Source: Thermaceae bacterium
GTDB taxonomy: Bacteria; Deinococcota; Deinococci; Deinococcales; Marinithermaceae
Length of the DNA: 47,463 nt
Direction: 5' to 3'
NCBI GenBank assembly: GCA_026985615.1
Contig: JALSQD010000029.1
Location: 1-47,463 of the forward strand
Shown piece by piece: positions 1 to 9,360 of the stretch. The notes under the pieces are model-generated. The model did not search any database and was not told where the DNA came from. It saw only the letters and a program-made list of their open reading frames with translations. How positions within the stretch are numbered: the first letter of the stretch is position 1; each line of letters opens with the position of its first letter. A program made the translations under genes and the position numbers.

Positions 1-896
<896 letters not shown>

Positions 897-918
897 GGCG
901 CGCCTATCCGGCCCCGGA

Positions 919-933
919 CTCGACGGCGTCGAG
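919..933 (+). terminator. Short hairpin after sigA
   Basis: CTCGAC (919-924) pairs with GTCGAG (928-933) around a 3-base loop, 23 bases after the sigA stop. No T-run follows, so it is only a possible terminator or mRNA-end structure. Confidence 0.3.
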
Positions 934-947
934 CCCGAGGCCTCGTC

Positions 948-953
948 TACAAT
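948..953 (+). promoter_or_regulatory. -10 box TACAAT, leaderless start of the hydrolase gene
   Basis: TACAAT with 6 bases before the ATG at 960, so transcription should begin at or next to the start codon. No clear -35 at 16-18 bases upstream. Confidence 0.7.
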
Positions 954-959
954 GAGGGC

Positions 960-1583
960 ATGGAGCGGGTCGAGCTGGGCACAGAGGGCGCGCCGGGGAC
1001 AAGCCTGAAGGTAGACGGAAACGCGAGCGACGAGCCGCTGGCGATGGTCTTCCCGGGCCTGCGCTACGGGCCGGAACGCCCCGTTTTGCACTTTACGCAC
1101 CGTTTGCTGCGCCGGCAGGGCTGGACGGTGGTGGAAGTGGACTACGGCTTTACGCTCGAAGCCTTCGCCGCGGCAAGTGAAGGCGAGCGGGAGGGCTGGG
1201 TCACCGCGGCCGCCGCCACCGCCTGGACATGGGCGCGGTCCGCGGGAACGCCCAAGCTGCTCGTCGGCAAGTCGCTGGGCACCCTGGCCCTGGCCTGGCT
1301 GCTGGAGCGCGCGAACGTCCCCAAGGTCTGGCTTACGCCGCTCTTACGTAGCGACGACGTCGCCCACGCCCTGGTGCGCGACGCCGAGCCGGGGCTGCTG
1401 GTTGCCGGCGAGGCCGACCCCGCCACCCCACCCGAAGCGCTTCGCGACCTGGCGCGGCCCGGGCTGTACACCCTGGTGCTCCCGCGCGCGGGCCATGACC
1501 TCGAAAGCGAAGACCCCCTGGCCTCGCTCGAGCTCCTCAAGGACTACCTCCTGGCCCTGACGGCCTTCGTGGAGAACGCATGA
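960..1583 (+). CDS. Alpha/beta hydrolase family protein
   Basis: A small hydrolase of 207 residues; substrate unknown. The nucleophile elbow is GKSLGT (G-x-S-x-G type), an acid residue is expected in GEADPATP, and AGHDL near the end supplies the histidine, so the Ser-Asp-His order of the alpha/beta hydrolase fold is kept. There is no signal peptide, so it is probably cytoplasmic. The start is fixed by a TACAAT box 6 bases upstream. Its last four bases overlap the next start (ATGA), so it is co-transcribed and probably translationally coupled with the ornithine-cyclodeaminase-like gene. Dienelactone-hydrolase-like or esterase activity cannot be told apart here. Confidence 0.75.
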   Translation: MERVELGTEGAPGTSLKVDGNASDEPLAMVFPGLRYGPERPVLHFTHRLLRRQGWTVVEVDYGFTLEAFAAASEGEREGWVTAAAATAWTWARSAGTPKLLVGKSLGTLALAWLLERANVPKVWLTPLLRSDDVAHALVRDAEPGLLVAGEADPATPPEALRDLARPGLYTLVLPRAGHDLESEDPLASLELLKDYLLALTAFVENA

Positions 1584-2476
1584 AGTTCTGGAACGCCGAA
1601 GAAACCGCCCGCCGCCTTCCCTATGGCCCGCTCGCCGAAGAGCTGGCGAAGACCCTGCGCGACGCCGCTGCAGGCCGGGCACAGGCACCCCAGCGCCACG
1701 TTCACCGGCTCCCCCAGGAAGGTAGCCTGCTGCTCATGCCTGCGTGGGACGACAGCCTGGGCGTGCTCAAGCGCGTGAGCGTCCACCCCGCGAACGCCGC
1801 GCGCGGCCTCCCGCTCGTGCGGGCCGAGGTGGTGGCCTTCGACGCCGCCAGCGGCGAGCCGCTGGCCCTTCTCGACGGCGAGGCGGTCACCGCCCGCAGG
1901 ACGGCGGCGCTGTCGCGCCTCGCGGTCGAGCGCTTGATGCAAGCACCCCCGCGCCGGATGCTGCTGGTGGGCGCGGGGCGGCAGGCGCGCGCCCACCTGG
2001 AGGCGCTGCTGGAGCTGGGGCTCGAGCAGGTCTTCGTTTACAACCGCACGCTCTCGCGCTCAGCCGAGCTGGCCGGTTACGCCCGCTCCCTCGGCCTCAA
2101 CGCCCAAACCGTTCCCGCACCCGAGGCGGCCCGCGAGGTGGACCTCGTGGTCACCGCGACCGCGAGCCCCACGCCGGTGGTGTCCGCCGACCTCGGCGAC
2201 GCCTTCGTCGTGGCCGTGGGCGCCTTCACCCCGGAGATGGCCGAGGTTCCGCCCGAGCGCGTGCGCGCCTCGACCGTCGTCGTGGACACGCTCGAAGGCG
2301 CCCACGCGGAGGCGGGCGACCTCATACAGGCGGACGTGGACTGGAGCCGCGTGCACACGCTGGCCGACGTCCTCGAACACGGCCCTGAGCTCGCGCCTCC
2401 CCTGCTCTTCAAGAGCGTGGGCTCGGCCCTCTTCGACCTCGCGGCCGCGCGGCTGGCGCTGGCTCAGGGAACGTAG
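1580..2476 (+). CDS. Ornithine cyclodeaminase/mu-crystallin family protein
   Basis: 298 residues, the usual family length. Members are NAD(P)-dependent: ornithine cyclodeaminase (ornithine to proline plus ammonia), alanine dehydrogenase, or imino-acid reductases acting on pyrroline/piperideine carboxylates. The family motif DGEAVTARRTAALS is near residue 95, and the Rossmann glycine loop LLVGAGRQARAHLEA follows near 130, with VYNRT at the end of beta-2. The catalytic lysine is probably in GVLKRVSVHP. The 3' end overlaps the convergent DUF3084 gene by 13 bases. The exact substrate cannot be assigned; an imino-acid reductase role is as likely as ornithine cyclodeaminase. Confidence 0.85.
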   Translation: MKFWNAEETARRLPYGPLAEELAKTLRDAAAGRAQAPQRHVHRLPQEGSLLLMPAWDDSLGVLKRVSVHPANAARGLPLVRAEVVAFDAASGEPLALLDGEAVTARRTAALSRLAVERLMQAPPRRMLLVGAGRQARAHLEALLELGLEQVFVYNRTLSRSAELAGYARSLGLNAQTVPAPEAAREVDLVVTATASPTPVVSADLGDAFVVAVGAFTPEMAEVPPERVRASTVVVDTLEGAHAEAGDLIQADVDWSRVHTLADVLEHGPELAPPLLFKSVGSALFDLAAARLALAQGT

Positions 2477-3954
2477 AGCACCTGGTAGATGAGCTGGGGC
2501 GTTTCCGTAGTCCAGACGTCGTCGGCGGCCACCACGGCGACGACGACGTTGTGGGTGAGCTCGCTGATCTGACCCTGGAAGTCGGCGATGACCGCCCCCG
2601 AGAGGTCGGCCGCGGTCACCTTCTCGGGCAGCACCCCCGCCTTGAGCAGGCGCTCGAACGAAGCCTCGCGCAGGGCCTCCAGGCCCCGGCGCACCCGCTC
2701 GGGCTGGTAGCGCGGCGGGGGTAGCTCGCGCACCGCGATGACCTGGCCGATGGCGAAGCGCTTTTCCTTGGGCACGTAGCGGACCTGGAGCAGCACCTTG
2801 CCGTCGAGCGTCACCCCTTCGGCCCGCGCCTGGATCACGCCGGGGGCGCGCCAGTCGGCCACGGGCAGGTCCTCGGGCACGAGGACGCCGTGGAAACCCT
2901 CGACGCGCGCCTGCACCTCGGCCTGATGCACCACGCCGTCGAGAACGGGCTGGAGCGGCCCCGAGGTCCAGCGCCCCTCGGCCAGCACGGTGTCCTTGAG
3001 GTCGTTGCTCAGCTGCCGCCGGAGCACCTCGAGGCCCCGCTCCATGGCGCTGCGCTCCTGCGAGAGGCGCAGGAGCTCTTGCTTGAGGTCGAAGACCTCC
3101 TGGTTGGCCGCGGCGAGCTGGTCCTGAAGCCTGCGGTTGACCTCGCGCAGCGCGTTGCGCTGCTCCTCGAGCGCCTTGCGCTCGGCGTCGAGCGTGGTGA
3201 TGTCGCCCAGGAGGCGCTGCCGCTCCTGCTCGAGCGCGTCGATTTCCTTCTGGATGGCGCGCAGCCGCGCCTGAGCCTGCCGGGCGGTGGCCTCGGCCTC
3301 CTTGGTCTGCCGCTGCGCCAACTCGGCCCGGCGAATCGCCTCGGCCTCGGCCTGACGCAGCTTGTCAAGATCTTCGAGCAAGAGCACCTGGTTTTGCTGC
3401 AAGGCGTCGAACTCGGCTTCAAGCGCCTGACGCTCGGCCGAGATCCGCTCCACCTCGGCGCGCACCCGGCCCAGCTCGACCTCGCGCTCCTCAAGCTGCT
3501 TGCGGGTCTCCTCCACCGCCTGCTGCAAGAGCTCCTTTTCGCCCTGGAGCTTACGGATCTCCTCCTCGGCCAGCTTGAGCGCCTCGGCCTTGGCCGCGAG
3601 CTCGCGCTCCAGCCGCTCCGATTCACCCAACGCCCGGGCCGCGCGCGCCTCCAGCTCGCTCACGTGCCCGCCCAAGCGCTCGACCTCGTCGCGCAGCTGA
3701 TCGCGCTCCTTGCGCACCTGCTCGGCCTCGAGGATGGTCTTGCGGGCGTCGGTGGCAAGGAAGAAGAAGGCGGCGAAGGCCAGCAGAGCGATGAGCACGC
3801 CCGTCGCTACCGCGACCACGAGGGCCGTGGCGCGAGGGCGCAGCCCGAAGAGGCGCAGGTGCCTGCGCCCCACGCGCCGCCCCACGACGTCGCCCACGTA
3901 GGCGACCACCGCAGCGACGAGGAGCAAGCTGATGAGGAGCGTCCAGAGGCTCAT
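2464..3954 (-). CDS. DUF3084 membrane protein with long coiled coil
   Basis: 496 residues. Two membrane helices (about 3-22 and 43-66) lie either side of a basic loop (GRRVGRRHLRLFGLRPR). A very long heptad-rich, Glu/Arg/Leu-rich coiled coil spans about 75-340, and a globular C-terminal domain runs to the end. This matches DUF3084 proteins of cyanobacteria and Thermus; their function is not established. It starts 9 bases after the lptB stop, so the two are co-transcribed. That context suggests a role in the cell envelope, perhaps as a membrane partner or scaffold for the LptB ATPase, but this is inference. Confidence 0.85.
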   Translation of the reverse strand: MSLWTLLISLLLVAAVVAYVGDVVGRRVGRRHLRLFGLRPRATALVVAVATGVLIALLAFAAFFFLATDARKTILEAEQVRKERDQLRDEVERLGGHVSELEARAARALGESERLERELAAKAEALKLAEEEIRKLQGEKELLQQAVEETRKQLEEREVELGRVRAEVERISAERQALEAEFDALQQNQVLLLEDLDKLRQAEAEAIRRAELAQRQTKEAEATARQAQARLRAIQKEIDALEQERQRLLGDITTLDAERKALEEQRNALREVNRRLQDQLAAANQEVFDLKQELLRLSQERSAMERGLEVLRRQLSNDLKDTVLAEGRWTSGPLQPVLDGVVHQAEVQARVEGFHGVLVPEDLPVADWRAPGVIQARAEGVTLDGKVLLQVRYVPKEKRFAIGQVIAVRELPPPRYQPERVRRGLEALREASFERLLKAGVLPEKVTAADLSGAVIADFQGQISELTHNVVVAVVAADDVWTTETPQLIYQVLYVP

Positions 3955-3963
3955 GGGACCGGT

Positions 3964-4728
3964 CTAGAGCTCGAAGTCTTCCCCCAGGTAGTAGTTACGG
4001 GCACCCGTATCCCTGGCGAACTCGTCGGGGGTGCCGTGGAAGACGACCTGCCCATCGTACATCAGGTACACCCGGTCGGTGATGGCCAGCGTCTCGCGCA
4101 CCGAGTGGTCGGTAATGAAGACGCCCAGACCGCGCCTCGCGCGCAGCTCCTGTATGAGGGTCTGGATGTCGCCCACGTTCTTCGGGTCCACCCCGGTGAA
4201 GGGCTCGTCAAGGAGGATGAAGTCGGGGTTGGTGGTGAGGGCGCGGGCAATCTCGAGCCGCCGCCGTTCGCCCCCCGAGAGGGTGTAGGCGTACTTGTCC
4301 TTGAGGTGCGCGATGTGAAACTCCTCAAGCAGCGAAAGCGCGGTGTCGAGACGCTCTTTCTTGGGAAGCGGCTGGTGCTCGAGGATGGCCAGCAGGTTCT
4401 CCAACACCGTCATGCGCCGGAAGGCCGAGGGTTCCTGGGGCAGGTAACCGAGCCCGAGCCGGGCCCGCCGGTGCATGGGCATGCGCGTCACGTCTTCCCC
4501 CCGCAGCAGGATGCGCCCGCCGTTCGGGCGCACGAAGCCCACCAACATGTAGAAGGTGGTGGTCTTGCCCGCGCCGTTGGGGCCAAAAAGGGCCACGATC
4601 TCACCACGCCCCAGCACCAGGTCTACACCGCGCACCACGTCCCTGCGGCCGTAGCGTTTGCGCAGACCGGTGGCCGAAAGCCGGGCTTGCTGGGCCGATT
4701 CCACCTCGGGGGATAGGACCGTTTCCAT
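3964..4728 (-). CDS. lptB: LptB-type ABC transporter ATP-binding protein
   Basis: 254 residues. Walker A GPNGAGKTT (49-57), LSGGE signature (150-154), Walker B FILLDEP (170-176) and H-loop in ITDHSVRETL. The last motif and FTGVDP are typical of LptB, the cytoplasmic ATPase that powers lipopolysaccharide transport in diderm bacteria. Thermus relatives lack classical LPS, so the cargo here is probably another outer-membrane glycolipid. The start is set at the second ATG (4728): a TAGGAT box at 4736-4741 overlaps the first ATG (4737) and puts the transcription start at the second. It leads an operon with the DUF3084 protein. Confidence 0.88.
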   Translation of the reverse strand: METVLSPEVESAQQARLSATGLRKRYGRRDVVRGVDLVLGRGEIVALFGPNGAGKTTTFYMLVGFVRPNGGRILLRGEDVTRMPMHRRARLGLGYLPQEPSAFRRMTVLENLLAILEHQPLPKKERLDTALSLLEEFHIAHLKDKYAYTLSGGERRRLEIARALTTNPDFILLDEPFTGVDPKNVGDIQTLIQELRARRGLGVFITDHSVRETLAITDRVYLMYDGQVVFHGTPDEFARDTGARNYYLGEDFEL

Positions 4729-4735
4729 TGCAAAC

Positions 4736-4741
4736 ATCCTA
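4736..4741 (-). promoter_or_regulatory. -10 box TAGGAT, leaderless start of lptB
   Basis: TAGGAT on the minus strand with 7 bases before the ATG at 4728. It overlaps the alternative ATG at 4737, which argues that the longer start is not used. Confidence 0.7.
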
Positions 4742-4781
4742 CCGGAACGCGCTTAAGGGCCGGTGAGAGCCCTGCAGGGCG

Positions 4782-4787
4782 TAGAAT
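4782..4787 (+). promoter_or_regulatory. -10 box TAGAAT, leaderless start of the small membrane protein
   Basis: TAGAAT followed by 6 bases (GGAGGT) and the ATG at 4794. The GGAGGT is too close to the ATG to work as a ribosome binding site. Confidence 0.7.
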
Positions 4788-4793
4788 GGAGGT

Positions 4794-5063
4794 ATGCGAA
4801 TCCTCGGCTGGCTCCTGCTGGCGCTCGGCGTGGTGTTGATGTGGCCCCTGCTGGGCCCGCTGCTCACGATAATCATTACCCTGCTGGGCGTGGTGCTGGC
4901 GCTGGTGCTCGGAGCCACCCTGCTGGCCGTGGGATGGGTGGTGGCGCTCGTGGCCATCGTGCTTGGCCTCTTCGTGGCGGCGCTGAAGTGGGCCCTCCCC
5001 GTTGGCCTGGTCCTCCTCGGCTTATGGCTCGTCCTTTCGGAACGGCATCCAACCAAGGCCTGA
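4794..5063 (+). CDS. Small hydrophobic membrane protein
   Basis: 89 residues, almost entirely hydrophobic: probably three membrane helices (about 2-21, 22-43 and 46-81), ending in a short polar tail. No recognised family. Its last 40 bases overlap the start of the patatin-like gene in another frame, so the two are translated together. A membrane anchor or partner for that lipase is possible but not shown. Confidence 0.7.
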   Translation: MRILGWLLLALGVVLMWPLLGPLLTIIITLLGVVLALVLGATLLAVGWVVALVAIVLGLFVAALKWALPVGLVLLGLWLVLSERHPTKA

Positions 5064-5929
5064 TCCTCGCCCTCAGCGGCGGCGGGGTTCGCGGATTTGC
5101 CCACATGGGGGCGCTGCGGGCGCTGCGCGAGGCGGGCGTGCCGATCGCGGCCGTCGCCGGCAGCTCAGCGGGCGCCTACGTGGCCGCGGTCTACGCCCTC
5201 GACCTCCCCCTGGAGGTCGAACCGCTCCTGCAGCACGTCATCGACCGCAGACTAGCCGACCTATTCATGCAAAGCGGCAACCGGCTCATGCGGCTGGCGC
5301 GCATCCAGGCGCGGCTTTTCAAGGCCTTCCGCAGTACCGCCATCGACGACGCCGAGCGGCTGCGGGAGGGGTTGCTCGAGTTCTACGGCAACGCCCGCAT
5401 CGAAGAGCTGGCGTTTCCCATTGCCCTCAACGCCGCCGACCTCAACGCCGGCGAGGTGGTCGTCTTGCGCGAAGGCCCGCTGGTGGACGCCATCCTCGCT
5501 TCCAGCGCCATCCCCGGCGTATTCCCGCCCGTCCCCTGGGGTGGCCGCCTGCTGGTGGACGGCGACATCGTGGAAAAGGTGCCGGTCACCGCGGCCCGCA
5601 CCCTGGGCGCGGGGCCCGTGGTGGGGCTGGACGCCTCCAACCCGGTGCGACTGCACAAACCGCACAACTCCTTCGAGGTGATGCTCATGGCCAGCGAGGC
5701 CTCGATTCGCAGGCTCAAGCGGCTAGCGCTCGAGCGCTGCGACTACGCGCTTTCGCTCATCCCCGAGAAGCCGGTCGACACCTTCGACTACTCCCAGGCC
5801 CGCGCCCTCTTCAAGATGGGTTACGAGCGGACCCAGGCAGCGCTGCCGGAGATCGAGGCGCTGCTCGCCCCAAGGCCGCGCGGCCTACTCGGCTGGCTGC
5901 AAAACGTACCCCAAAGCCGCAAACGCTAA
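5024..5929 (+). CDS. Patatin-like phospholipase
   Basis: 301 residues from the ATG at 5024; the frame stays open further upstream but homology begins just after this ATG. The anion hole SGGGVRGFAHMGALRAL lies near residue 15. The nucleophile serine is in AGSSAGAYVA (GxSxG) near 40, and the dyad aspartate is in LVDGDIVEKVPV (DG motif) near 180. The family comprises serine acyl hydrolases acting on phospholipids or other acyl esters, and the layout resembles the RssA/YchK group. There is no signal peptide, so it is probably cytoplasmic or membrane-associated. It overlaps the small membrane protein gene by 40 bases and the convergent gene at 5885 by 45 bases. Confidence 0.88.
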   Translation: MARPFGTASNQGLILALSGGGVRGFAHMGALRALREAGVPIAAVAGSSAGAYVAAVYALDLPLEVEPLLQHVIDRRLADLFMQSGNRLMRLARIQARLFKAFRSTAIDDAERLREGLLEFYGNARIEELAFPIALNAADLNAGEVVVLREGPLVDAILASSAIPGVFPPVPWGGRLLVDGDIVEKVPVTAARTLGAGPVVGLDASNPVRLHKPHNSFEVMLMASEASIRRLKRLALERCDYALSLIPEKPVDTFDYSQARALFKMGYERTQAALPEIEALLAPRPRGLLGWLQNVPQSRKR

Positions 5930-6250
5930 CGCCATGAAGGCAAGGCCGTAACCGTCGGCGACGAAACCCGCCCAGAACGCCAACACCGCAAACAGCCCCC
6001 AGACGAGCGGCAACGAGGCCAGGCTCAGCCCCGCGACCCGGCGCTCGGCGGGGTCGTCCTCGGCCTGGGCGCGGCGCCGCCAGGCCAACACCCCCAGGCT
6101 GATAGCGGCGGCACCAAGCCACCACGCCACCCCCACCCAGTCGGGCCAGCCCTGCGGGGTAGGCAGCAACAAGGCGGTCGCTGCGGCCAGGGCAACGACC
6201 GCGGCGTTCAAACCCAGCATGAGCAAGTAGAACTTGCGCGTCGGCGCCAT
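5885..6250 (-). CDS. Hypothetical four-helix membrane protein
   Basis: 121 residues with four hydrophobic stretches (about 8-29, 37-57, 73-94 and 98-116) and a basic/acidic loop (RRRAQAEDDPAERR) between helices 2 and 3. No family recognised. The start is supported by a TAACCT box 6 bases upstream that overlaps the stop codon of the upstream ABC ATPase gene. Its 3' end overlaps the patatin gene tail to tail. Confidence 0.6.
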   Translation of the reverse strand: MAPTRKFYLLMLGLNAAVVALAAATALLLPTPQGWPDWVGVAWWLGAAAISLGVLAWRRRAQAEDDPAERRVAGLSLASLPLVWGLFAVLAFWAGFVADGYGLAFMALAFAALGYVLQPAE

Positions 6251-6259
6251 GCCTCCAGG

Positions 6260-6994
<735 letters not shown>

Positions 6995-7007
6995 GCGCTC
7001 CTCCAAT

Positions 7008-8126
7008 TCAGCGGGTTCCCAGGCCCATGGCGCGCTCGAGCCTGCGACTCGCGTAGGACATAAGGGCTGCGCCAGCAAAGTAGACAAACATCACGAACAA
7101 CAGCACCTCCCGGTCCGTACCCAGGTATTTTGGGTTCTTGGTAACAGTCAGGGCCATGTAGAGCAGATCAAAAAGGCCAAGAATGTAAACCAGGGAGGTG
7201 TCTTTGAAAATGGCGATTTCCTGGCCAATGAGGGCCGGAATCACCGAGCGAATTGCCTGGGGAAGGATGATGTAGCGGGCAGACTGCGAGCCAGACAGCC
7301 CCAACGCCCAGGCGGCCTCGTATTGCCCTTTAGGCACGCCCTGAATGCCGCCTCGCACGTACTCGGCCAGGTATGCCGCGGCAAACATAGAAAAGCCGAT
7401 GCTCACCGAAATCAGGTCGGGCAGCCGCCATTGTTCGGGAACAAAAAGCGGCACCATAATCCAGGAAAGGAACAAAACCGTAACGAGCGGCACTCCGCGA
7501 ATAAGCTCGATATACAAAATCGAGAGGGTCCGAAATACGGGTAGCTTCCCTGTCCGCCCGAGCGCCAGCAGCAAGCCGAAAGGAAAAGCCATCAGGCTCA
7601 CGCCGATCGTGATTAAGATCGTCAAAAAGAACCCACCCCACTGGTTCGGATTGACCGCTGTAGGAAGCAGGAGGATTACGGCAAGCGCCAGCAGCGAAAT
7701 CGGCGTCAGCCACTTTCTCGGAATGAGCGGTCCCAGCAGCATACCAACCGGCAAAGCCAGGAGGGCGAGGGCCAGCCAAAAACGCGTGGAAGGAAAGATC
7801 ACTGGCCAGACAAGGAAGTAGAAAACCAAGGCGCCTATCCACATCCACGAGGGCGGTCGGACACGGGCCACGCTCCCATAGAGCAATCCGGATACGAGCA
7901 AGGTCAAAACGAGCATCGCCCAGACGCGCCACACCTCCTCAGGCGGGAAGGGCCCCACCATGAGAAGACGCATGTTATCGGGCACCACGTTCCACTTAGC
8001 TTCATGGAACGCCCAGTAAAGAATGCCTTTTAACGAGACGTAAAGCAAGGCAAGCGTGGCCAGTGTTAAGGCCGAATTGAAAACGCCGTTAAAAAGGTTT
8101 TTGCGCACCCAGGAAATCGCTTTCAT
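7008..8126 (-). CDS. aapM: General L-amino-acid ABC transporter permease (AapM type)
   Basis: 372 residues, the long AapM form with an extra N-terminal half rather than the short HisM form. A first membrane helix and a periplasmic stretch (about 1-55) are followed by several more helices and then the permease core. The core carries the EAA-loop pattern (GIQGVPKGQYEAAWALGLSGSQ), which contacts the ATPase. It overlaps the upstream permease gene by four bases. The base composition here is noticeably more AT-rich than in the flanking genes. Confidence 0.9.
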   Translation of the reverse strand: MKAISWVRKNLFNGVFNSALTLATLALLYVSLKGILYWAFHEAKWNVVPDNMRLLMVGPFPPEEVWRVWAMLVLTLLVSGLLYGSVARVRPPSWMWIGALVFYFLVWPVIFPSTRFWLALALLALPVGMLLGPLIPRKWLTPISLLALAVILLLPTAVNPNQWGGFFLTILITIGVSLMAFPFGLLLALGRTGKLPVFRTLSILYIELIRGVPLVTVLFLSWIMVPLFVPEQWRLPDLISVSIGFSMFAAAYLAEYVRGGIQGVPKGQYEAAWALGLSGSQSARYIILPQAIRSVIPALIGQEIAIFKDTSLVYILGLFDLLYMALTVTKNPKYLGTDREVLLFVMFVYFAGAALMSYASRRLERAMGLGTR

Positions 8127-9310
8127 CGGACCGCCCCCACGAGCGCCACGTGCGTGTTGTACCAGTTGATGAAGGCGCTAATGGAAAGACTTATGGTCAG
8201 GTAAACTGCCATAACGATAAGGATGCCCTCGAGGCTCCGCCCCGTCTGATTGGCGAGCGTACCATATACGTTGAAGAGCTCAGGAAAGCCTACCGCAATG
8301 GCCAGCGACGAGTTTTTCGTGAGGTTTAAATACTGGTTGCCCAGCGGCGGAACGATGATGCGCAAAGCCTGCGGGAGAATGATCAAACGCAATGCCTGGC
8401 CGTAGCTAAGTCCCAAACTCGATGCCGCCTCCCATTGACCCTTCGGAAGGGACTGGATAGCGCCACGAACAATCTCCGCAATGTAAGAGGCGGTGTATAT
8501 GGTCAATGCAAGAAGGACCGAGCTGAACTCGGGCGATAGCAACGCGCCCCCTTCGACCCGGAACCCCATCTTTTGCGGCACCGAAAGCGCAACCGGCGCC
8601 TCTCTGGTCACGAGTAATCCAAGCAAACACGCACCCAAGGGTACAGCCCAGTACAGCCAGCGAGGCGGCTTCCAAAAAATGCGAACCAGCCACAAGCCCA
8701 ACCACAAATAAACACCCCAATAAAAATACGGGCCGAACTGGTTCCATGCCTGTGTGGTGGTCAACCAAGGAACGGCCATACCTTTGTTGCTAAGAATGAA
8801 ACCGTACCATTCGCTGACCTGCCGCAACGGCGGCAACTTGTTAAATACGGCAAGGTACCAGAAGATCATCTGGACAAGCAGCGGTGTGTTGCGAACGAAC
8901 TCCACGTAAGCAAAAGAAAGGCGGTTAACGAGCCAGTTGCTCGACAGCCTACCTACGCCCACCAGCACGCCAAGGATTGTGGTGAGCACGATACCCGCCA
9001 AAGAAACTCGCAAAGTATTGATGAAGCCGGCTAGGAGGACCTGCCAGTTGGCGTCGGAAGGCTGAAAGGCGCGGATAATCCAACCGTGGCCGTCGTTGGC
9101 AAGGGTCACGCCTTCGCTAATCAAAAATCCGGCTTCCTCAAACAAAAAAGCAAAACTAAACTCAAGCCCGCGAGCCCGCATCCCCATGTACGCGGTGTAA
9201 CTCAAAAATGCTAGCGTCAGGAGAACTGCAAGGAGTAAAAGGGCTTGGAACAAGATCCCAAGTTTTCGTTCGTCTTTCCAAAATGGGATGGTGGGTCCTG
9301 CTTCGTTCAT
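8123..9310 (-). CDS. aapQ: General L-amino-acid ABC transporter permease (AapQ type)
   Basis: 395 residues. The N-terminal cytoplasmic segment is followed by a membrane helix and a long periplasmic loop (GFLISEGVTLANDGHGW) typical of AapQ. The binding-protein-dependent permease core ends with the EAA loop GAIQSLPKGQWEAASSLGLS. Two ATGs are available; the one at 9310 is preferred because AAAGGA lies about 5 bases upstream, whereas at 9316 it would abut the start. It overlaps aapM by four bases and pairs with it as a heterodimer. GC content is lower than in neighbouring genes. Confidence 0.9.
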   Translation of the reverse strand: MNEAGPTIPFWKDERKLGILFQALLLLAVLLTLAFLSYTAYMGMRARGLEFSFAFLFEEAGFLISEGVTLANDGHGWIIRAFQPSDANWQVLLAGFINTLRVSLAGIVLTTILGVLVGVGRLSSNWLVNRLSFAYVEFVRNTPLLVQMIFWYLAVFNKLPPLRQVSEWYGFILSNKGMAVPWLTTTQAWNQFGPYFYWGVYLWLGLWLVRIFWKPPRWLYWAVPLGACLLGLLVTREAPVALSVPQKMGFRVEGGALLSPEFSSVLLALTIYTASYIAEIVRGAIQSLPKGQWEAASSLGLSYGQALRLIILPQALRIIVPPLGNQYLNLTKNSSLAIAVGFPELFNVYGTLANQTGRSLEGILIVMAVYLTISLSISAFINWYNTHVALVGAVR

Positions 9311-9321
9311 GGTCATCCTTT

Positions 9322-9353
9322 AGGCGAGCGACCCCCGAAGGGGTCGCTCGCCT
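9322..9353 (-). other. 14-bp perfect hairpin with UUCG loop between aapJ and aapQ
   Basis: Left arm 9322-9335 and right arm 9340-9353 are exact complements. Read on the transcribed strand, the loop is TTCG closed by a C-G pair, the extra-stable C(UUCG)G tetraloop. No T-run follows. It sits just after the binding-protein stop, where such hairpins protect the upstream mRNA from 3' decay or lower the expression of downstream permeases. Confidence 0.75.
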
Positions 9354-9360
9354 GCACAAG

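Noticed and set aside
2890..4716. 608-residue open frame on the plus strand opposite the DUF3084 and lptB genes
   Set aside because: It is antisense to two well-supported genes, has no domain motif, and its Leu/Gly/His-rich make-up is typical of GC-rich antisense frames.
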